Part shown: in pieces, positions 10,903-14,836 of the stretch
How positions within the stretch are numbered: the stretch's first letter is position 1
Layout of the letters: each line of letters opens with the position of its first letter
Source: JBBRYW01 sp038237235
GTDB taxonomy: Bacteria; Actinomycetota; Thermoleophilia; Gaiellales; Gaiellaceae
Direction of reading: 5' to 3'
Length of the DNA stretch: 14,836 nucleotides
Assembly (NCBI GenBank): GCA_038237235.1
Contig: JBBRYW010000080.1
Location: forward strand, 1-14,836
The notes under the pieces: generated by a model
Told to the model about the DNA's origin: nothing
The model's input: the letters and a program-made list of their open reading frames with translations, nothing else
The model's database searches: none
Program-made: the position numbers and the translations under genes

Positions 10903-13611
10903 GTGCTGATCGGGCGCGAACGGGAGCTGCGGCCCATCGTGACCCTGCTCGAGGAAGCGCGGCGCGGGCGCAGCGGCACGCTCACGATCGTGGGCGAGCC
11001 CGGCGTGGGCAAGACGGCGCTGCTCGAGGAGGCGCGCCGCCGAGCGGCCGCCATGCGCATCCTCTCCGCTACGGGGGTCGAGTCGGAGTCTGAGCTTCCC
11101 TTCGCATCCCTGCACGAGCTCCTCCGCCCGTTGCTGGCCCTGCTCCCGGAGATCCCGGCCTCCCAGGCCGGCGCGCTAGCGTCGGCCCTCGCGCTCGAGG
11201 AGGGCGACGCCGACACGCTGGCGGTCGGCGCGGGGACGCTCTCCCTCCTCGTCGAGGCGGCCGAGCAGGTACCAGTCCTCGTCCTGCTCGACGACGTCCA
11301 CTGGCTCGATCGCGCGTCAGCCGAAGCGCTGGCCTTCGCCGCCCGGCGCACGCGAGCAGAGCAGATTGCCGTGCTCGCGGCGTTCCGCCCTGGCTCCGCA
11401 CCCGCCTTCGAGCCGCTGCCGCGGCTCGAGCTCGAGCCGCTCGCCCCGCAGGACGCCCGCCGGCTGCTGATGTCCCGCACAAACCCCGTCCCGGCCGCCG
11501 ACGAGGCAAGGGTTCTCGCCGCAGCGGCCGGCAACCCGCTCGCCCTGCTGGAGCTGCCGGTCGAGCTCGCCCGCGAGTTTCCCGCCTCGACCACCCGGCA
11601 CGAGCGTCTCCAGCGCGCGTTCTCAGGGCGACTAGGCAGCCTACCCGGGCCTTCGCGGCTCGGACTGCTGCTCGCGGCCGCCGAGCCCGATGCGCCCGTC
11701 GTACGACGCGCCGCCGAGGCGCTTCGTTTGCACGACCCGCTCGCTGCGGCCGAGGCAGCGGGCCTGATCCGGATCGCCGGCGGCACCGTCGATTTCCGCC
11801 ACCCCGTCGTACGCTCTCTCGTCTACGCGGACGCGTCGGCCGCCGACCGCGCCGCCGCGCATCGGGCGCTCGCCGACGCGCTGCCGGCCGAGGCTGATCG
11901 GGACCGGCGCGCGTGGCATCTCGCCGCCGCCGCCGACGGCCTCGACGAGGAGGTCGCCGCGCTGCTCGAGCAGACGGCGGAGCGGGCGATTGCGCGCGGC
12001 GGACATGCCGCCGGTGCCCGCGCGCTCGAGCGCGCCGCCGGTCTGTCCCCAAGCCGCGCTGACCGCGCCCGGCGACTGTACGCCGCCTCCCGCTCCCAGA
12101 GCTGGGGCGGCAACAAGATTCGGGCACACGCTCTGGCAGAGGAGGCGTTACCCCTCGCGGACGACCAGCTGCTCCACGCCGACCTGCTCTTTCACGTGCG
12201 AGCGATCGAAGAATGGACGGAAGCACGCGAGTCGGAGGCGGCGCTCCTGCAGGAGCTCGAGCGGGCCGAAGGACTCGACGACGAGCGCCGAGGCAAGCTT
12301 CTCATCCTCGTGGTCAACCAGCGGCTGGACGCATCTGACGCCGCTGGAGCCGCCACCCTCGCGCCACGGCTCGAGCGGTACGCTCGCGGCGCTGGCCCGT
12401 TGTGGCAGCCTCGCATGCTCGCAGTTGCCGCTTCCGCCTACCTGCTCGCGGGCGAGCGGGATCGGGCGGTCGGCCTCTTCCGCGAGCTGACCGGGCACCC
12501 CGACATCCCCACCATGGACGCCTTCGACTACATGTCGCTCGAGTGGTACGACGTGCTGCGGGCCTCGCTCGCCGAGACGCTCCGCGAGTCCCGTGCCGAC
12601 GGCTACCCGCATCGCATCGTCTGGAATCGGAGCTGCGCGGCCCATCTCGAGCTTCGACACGGGCGGCTGAGCGCGGCCGAAGCGGCGGCGGCCGAGGCGA
12701 TCCCGCTCGCGGAGGTGCTAGGGAGTCCCAAGGCCAGCATTGCCTCGGCTGCGCTCGCGGCCGTTCAGGCCTGGCGCGGCGAGGTCGAGCCGTGCACGAC
12801 GAACGCGCGGGTCGCGGCTGCATCTGCTCGCGCGGCGCGAAATCGCTTTGCCGAAGGCCTCGCCCACGGGGCGCTCGGACTCCTCGCCCTCGGAACGGGC
12901 CGGCCGGCCGATGCGGTGGCCGAGCTCGAGCCCCTGGCACGGAGCTGGGCGCAGAGCACGGTGCTCGACCCCGCGGCTGTTCCGTTCGTACCCGATCTCG
13001 TCGAGGCATACGCCCTGTCGGGGGCGACCACGGAGGCGCGCGAACTGCTCGGCCGCTTCGCACCGCTTGCAGACGCCGCGGGCGGCACCTGGATGCTCGC
13101 CGCGTGCGCCCGCTGCCAGGGGCTGCTCTCTTCGGCCGACGAGTTCGACTCGCCTTTCTCGCGAGCTCTCGAGCTGCTCGAGACGTCACCCCTCGCGCTC
13201 GAGCTGGCGAGGACGCGCCTCGCCTACGGTGAGCGCCTGCGCCGGTCCGGCCGACGCCGGGAGGCGAGAGCGCAGCTGCAGCCGGCCCACGACGCCTTCG
13301 CCGCCGTCAGAGCGATTCCCTGGCAGAACCGAGCCGCCGCCGAGCTGCGAGCCACCGGTGCCCAGATCCCCGCCAGCTCCCAGCCGCGTCCAGACCTCAC
13401 CCCGCAGGAGCTGCACATCGCCGCCCTCGTCGTCGAGGGTAAGTCGAACAAGGAGATCGCGACCGCGATCTACCTCAGCCCCAAGACGGTCGAGTACCAC
13501 CTCGGGAACATGTTCCGCAAGCTCGACATCCACTCGCGCGCTGAGCTCGCGCGCATCATGGCGAGAGACGCGGCGCCGGCCCTCGCCACGAGCGGCAGTC
13601 TGGTCGCATAA
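10903..13611 (+). CDS. LAL-type LuxR family transcriptional regulator (AAA ATPase plus HTH)
   Basis: The 902-aa product is a large ATP-binding LuxR (LAL/MalT-like) regulator. The start is GTG 10903, giving MLIGRERELRPIVTLLEEAR, the usual opening of the ATPase domain. Walker A is GEPGVGKT (31-38) and Walker B VLVLLDDVHWLD (125-136). A long Ala/Leu/Glu-rich helical repeat region (about 250-820) resembles tetratricopeptide-like arrays. The C-terminal LuxR helix-turn-helix (831-890) contains DLTPQELHIAALVVEGKSNK and LSPKTVEYHLGNMFRKLDIH. The ORF is open upstream to 9913, but that part is antisense to the operon genes and was excluded. It is divergent from the cysteine-protein operon, so it most likely activates it in response to an unknown ligand. 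Confidence 0.95.
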   Translation: MLIGRERELRPIVTLLEEARRGRSGTLTIVGEPGVGKTALLEEARRRAAAMRILSATGVESESELPFASLHELLRPLLALLPEIPASQAGALASALALEEGDADTLAVGAGTLSLLVEAAEQVPVLVLLDDVHWLDRASAEALAFAARRTRAEQIAVLAAFRPGSAPAFEPLPRLELEPLAPQDARRLLMSRTNPVPAADEARVLAAAAGNPLALLELPVELAREFPASTTRHERLQRAFSGRLGSLPGPSRLGLLLAAAEPDAPVVRRAAEALRLHDPLAAAEAAGLIRIAGGTVDFRHPVVRSLVYADASAADRAAAHRALADALPAEADRDRRAWHLAAAADGLDEEVAALLEQTAERAIARGGHAAGARALERAAGLSPSRADRARRLYAASRSQSWGGNKIRAHALAEEALPLADDQLLHADLLFHVRAIEEWTEARESEAALLQELERAEGLDDERRGKLLILVVNQRLDASDAAGAATLAPRLERYARGAGPLWQPRMLAVAASAYLLAGERDRAVGLFRELTGHPDIPTMDAFDYMSLEWYDVLRASLAETLRESRADGYPHRIVWNRSCAAHLELRHGRLSAAEAAAAEAIPLAEVLGSPKASIASAALAAVQAWRGEVEPCTTNARVAAASARAARNRFAEGLAHGALGLLALGTGRPADAVAELEPLARSWAQSTVLDPAAVPFVPDLVEAYALSGATTEARELLGRFAPLADAAGGTWMLAACARCQGLLSSADEFDSPFSRALELLETSPLALELARTRLAYGERLRRSGRRREARAQLQPAHDAFAAVRAIPWQNRAAAELRATGAQIPASSQPRPDLTPQELHIAALVVEGKSNKEIATAIYLSPKTVEYHLGNMFRKLDIHSRAELARIMARDAAPALATSGSLVA

Positions 13612-13661
13612 CAGACCCGCGGCCTTCCCGTACCATCTCCTGCCTGAGAGGGAGTTTCTTG

Positions 13662-13795
13662 ATGATGGTGGTCGCCGGCGCGGCGCTGGCCGCCGGCGCG
13701 CCTGCCGCGCCGGCAGCGCGCGCCCCCTTCCACGAGGTGGTCGTGACGCTCGAGGCACCGCGAGTCCCGCACTTCCACCTGCACCCATTTCACGC
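13662..13795 (+). pseudogene. 5' fragment of a secreted protein gene, possibly a protease
   Basis: After GGGAG and seven to nine bases, ATG codons at 13662 and 13665 open MMVVAGAALAAGAPAAPAAR then APFHEVVVTLEAPRVPHFHL. This looks like a signal peptide followed by the start of a propeptide of subtilisin-like type (FHEVVVTLEAP). After about residue 40 the reading loses any protein character and runs into the converging disrupted gene at 13790. The fragment is short, lacks positive charge in its n-region, and could be chance; I give it low confidence. It may be the leftover end of a gene cut by the rearrangement that brought in the accessory block. Confidence 0.3.
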
Positions 13796-14545
13796 TACGC
13801 CGGCACTCCGGAGGGCTACTCGTGGACGGAGCTCGGCGAATGCGACCAACGGATCATGCAGCCATTGGTGGCCAGCACGACCGGCCGGCTCGTACGAGAA
13901 GCGTGAAGCGTCGACGCGAATCGGCACGAAGCCGTCGCGCCCGGCTCCGCCGCTCGTAGAAGCCGCGGAATTCCTCCGCTTCGCAAGCGCTCCTGAACAG
14001 CAGATGCCGATTCAGTTGAGACAACCACTCGCCCAGCAGGCCATCAGCCGGGTCCGGCCCGTGCCAGGCCGGGAAGACGGCGCTGTCGCAAACAATCGAG
14101 TAGAAGTCATCTTGCCACCAGCCGATGTCGAAGCGGAGGGTCGCCTCGGTCCGCGTGCCTGCTCCTCGAGATCCGGACGATCTCCCAGTCGTCGGGAGCT
14201 TCGAGAGCTGCATGGATCAGCTGCGCGGTCTCCGGCGTAGGTCCGCTGGTCGACCGACTCGAGCACCGCGTCGTCGTCGGGCACGAGCTCCCGGAAACGC
14301 CTCCGCGCGAAGGAGTCCGCCTCCATGTCGAGGCCGGCGAGCGCGAACGCCTCGTTCAGCTCCATGTCGAGCGACGGCAACGGGGTCAGAGGAAGGCGCG
14401 ACATCCCTCGGTACCTTGCCGGGTCAAGGCCGCCCGCCTCCGTCACACGCCTCCACAGGGCGAGTGTCTCGGGCAAGCGTGTCCGCTCATACAGCTCGAC
14501 CATCCGGTGGGGCTGCATGACGAGCAAGTAGCCCTCGGTCGGCAT
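13790..14545 (-). pseudogene. disrupted gene of unknown function, coupled to recG
   Basis: From ATG 14545 the frame reads MPTEGYLLVMQPHRMVELYE and onward to VLESVDQRTYA near 14240. It then continues in a second frame (ETAQLIHAALEAPDDWEIVR, 14237-14160), a third (TLRFDIGWWQDDFYSIVCDS and LLGEWLSQLNRHLLFRSAC, 14155-13950), and probably a fourth segment (GFVPIRVDASRFSYEPAGRA, then HQWLHDPLVAFAELRPRVAL) to TGA 13792-13790. The segments look like one protein of about 250 aa broken by single-base indels near 14236, 14160 and 13942. I do not recognise it. The ATG overlaps the recG stop by one base (TGATG), so it was once part of the recG transcript. Sequencing error is less likely, because adjacent genes are intact, but not excluded. 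Confidence 0.65.
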
Positions 14546-14836
14546 CAGGCGAGCGCCTCCGCCTCTCCGCCGAACACGCCCTCCACCTCGTCGTCGAGCG
14601 GCCCCTCGTAGTCCACGAGCTCCTCGGCGAACGAGCGCGCCTGCTCGAGCAGCGCGCGATCCCCGCGCAGCCGCGTGAAGCGGAGATCAGACAGACCCGC
14701 CTGCCGCGTCCCGAGCAGCTGGCCTTCGCCGCGGATCTCCAGGTCGGTCTCCGCCAGCTCGAATCCGTCCGTCGTGGCAACCAGTGCCTCCAGGCGCGCG
14801 CGGGCGGAGTCGGTGATCTCCTCCCTGGCGCGAGAG
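14545..14836 (-). CDS. recG: ATP-dependent DNA helicase RecG, C-terminal end
   Basis: The last 96 residues are visible. They include FELAETDLEIRGEGQLLGTR and QAGLSDLRF, the highly conserved RecG ending in which the E-x-D-L-x-x-R-G-x-G-x-x-L-G motif belongs to helicase domain 2, followed by the helical tail LLEQARSFAEELVDYEGPLD. RecG is a monomeric branch-migration helicase that remodels stalled replication forks and Holliday junctions. The rest of the gene is to the right, outside the window. The stop TGA 14547-14545 overlaps the ATG of the disrupted gene. In other actinobacteria rsmD and coaD follow closely; here the accessory block intervenes. Confidence 0.93.
   Translation of the reverse strand, partial: SRAREEITDSARARLEALVATTDGFELAETDLEIRGEGQLLGTRQAGLSDLRFTRLRGDRALLEQARSFAEELVDYEGPLDDEVEGVFGGEAEALA

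Noticed and set aside
1..14836. CRISPR array, tRNA or rRNA genes
   Set aside because: I saw no regularly spaced repeats and no cloverleaf or rRNA-like stretches.

Overview
The window is high-GC DNA from an actinobacterium, most likely class Thermoleophilia (Solirubrobacterales or Gaiellales type). I infer this from the recG, rsmD, coaD, coiled-coil protein, DUF177 gene order seen in Actinobacteria, and from two short collagen-like secreted proteins whose N termini (RPSPAMVVA, then ANSVGS/APNTVGS, then a Lys-Lys-Asp-Phe stretch) are a common Thermoleophilia style. It is a chromosomal segment. No rRNA, tRNA or CRISPR array was seen.

Left part (1-2845, all minus strand, transcribed right to left): rsmD (GTG start), coaD (TTG start), a coiled-coil ATP-synthase-b-like protein, a DUF177 protein and the first 165 codons of a GNAT acetyltransferase. 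The GNAT overlaps the DUF177 stop by four bases and occupies the place where rpmF is usually found. Two perfect hairpins lie between rsmD and coaD. At the far right, recG (C-terminal 96 residues) enters on the same strand. In many actinobacteria recG and rsmD are close neighbours; here about 11.7 kb of accessory DNA separates them.

Accessory block (2868-14545): (a) a Tat-exported seven-repeat beta-propeller 22 bp upstream of rsmD. (b) A 518-bp gene-free stretch followed by a decayed IS110-family transposase (one nonsense codon and eight single-base indels, with the ancestral reading still recoverable). (c) Two tandem collagen-like secreted proteins. (d) A tightly coupled minus-strand operon at 10830-7011. 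It encodes a soluble barrel-like protein, two tandem paralogous secreted four-cysteine proteins, a MauE-like membrane protein fused to a TlpA-like CGPC redoxin, a helical protein with a CPWGC motif, and an exported protein with 16 cysteines. Consecutive genes overlap by ATGA four times out of five junctions or by 11 bp, or share a stop codon with the next SD. (e) A divergent 902-aa LAL-type LuxR regulator, 72 bp from the operon start. (f) Between the regulator and recG, a frameshifted gene of unknown function coupled to recG and a short 5' fragment of a possible secreted protease gene.

The most interesting unit is the LAL regulator with its divergent operon. An oxidoreductase of the type that makes disulfides outside the membrane is translationally coupled to several exported cysteine-containing proteins. 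I read it as a dedicated oxidative-folding and export module, possibly for a cell-surface structure that also involves the collagen-like proteins. The function is inference; the architecture is seen directly.
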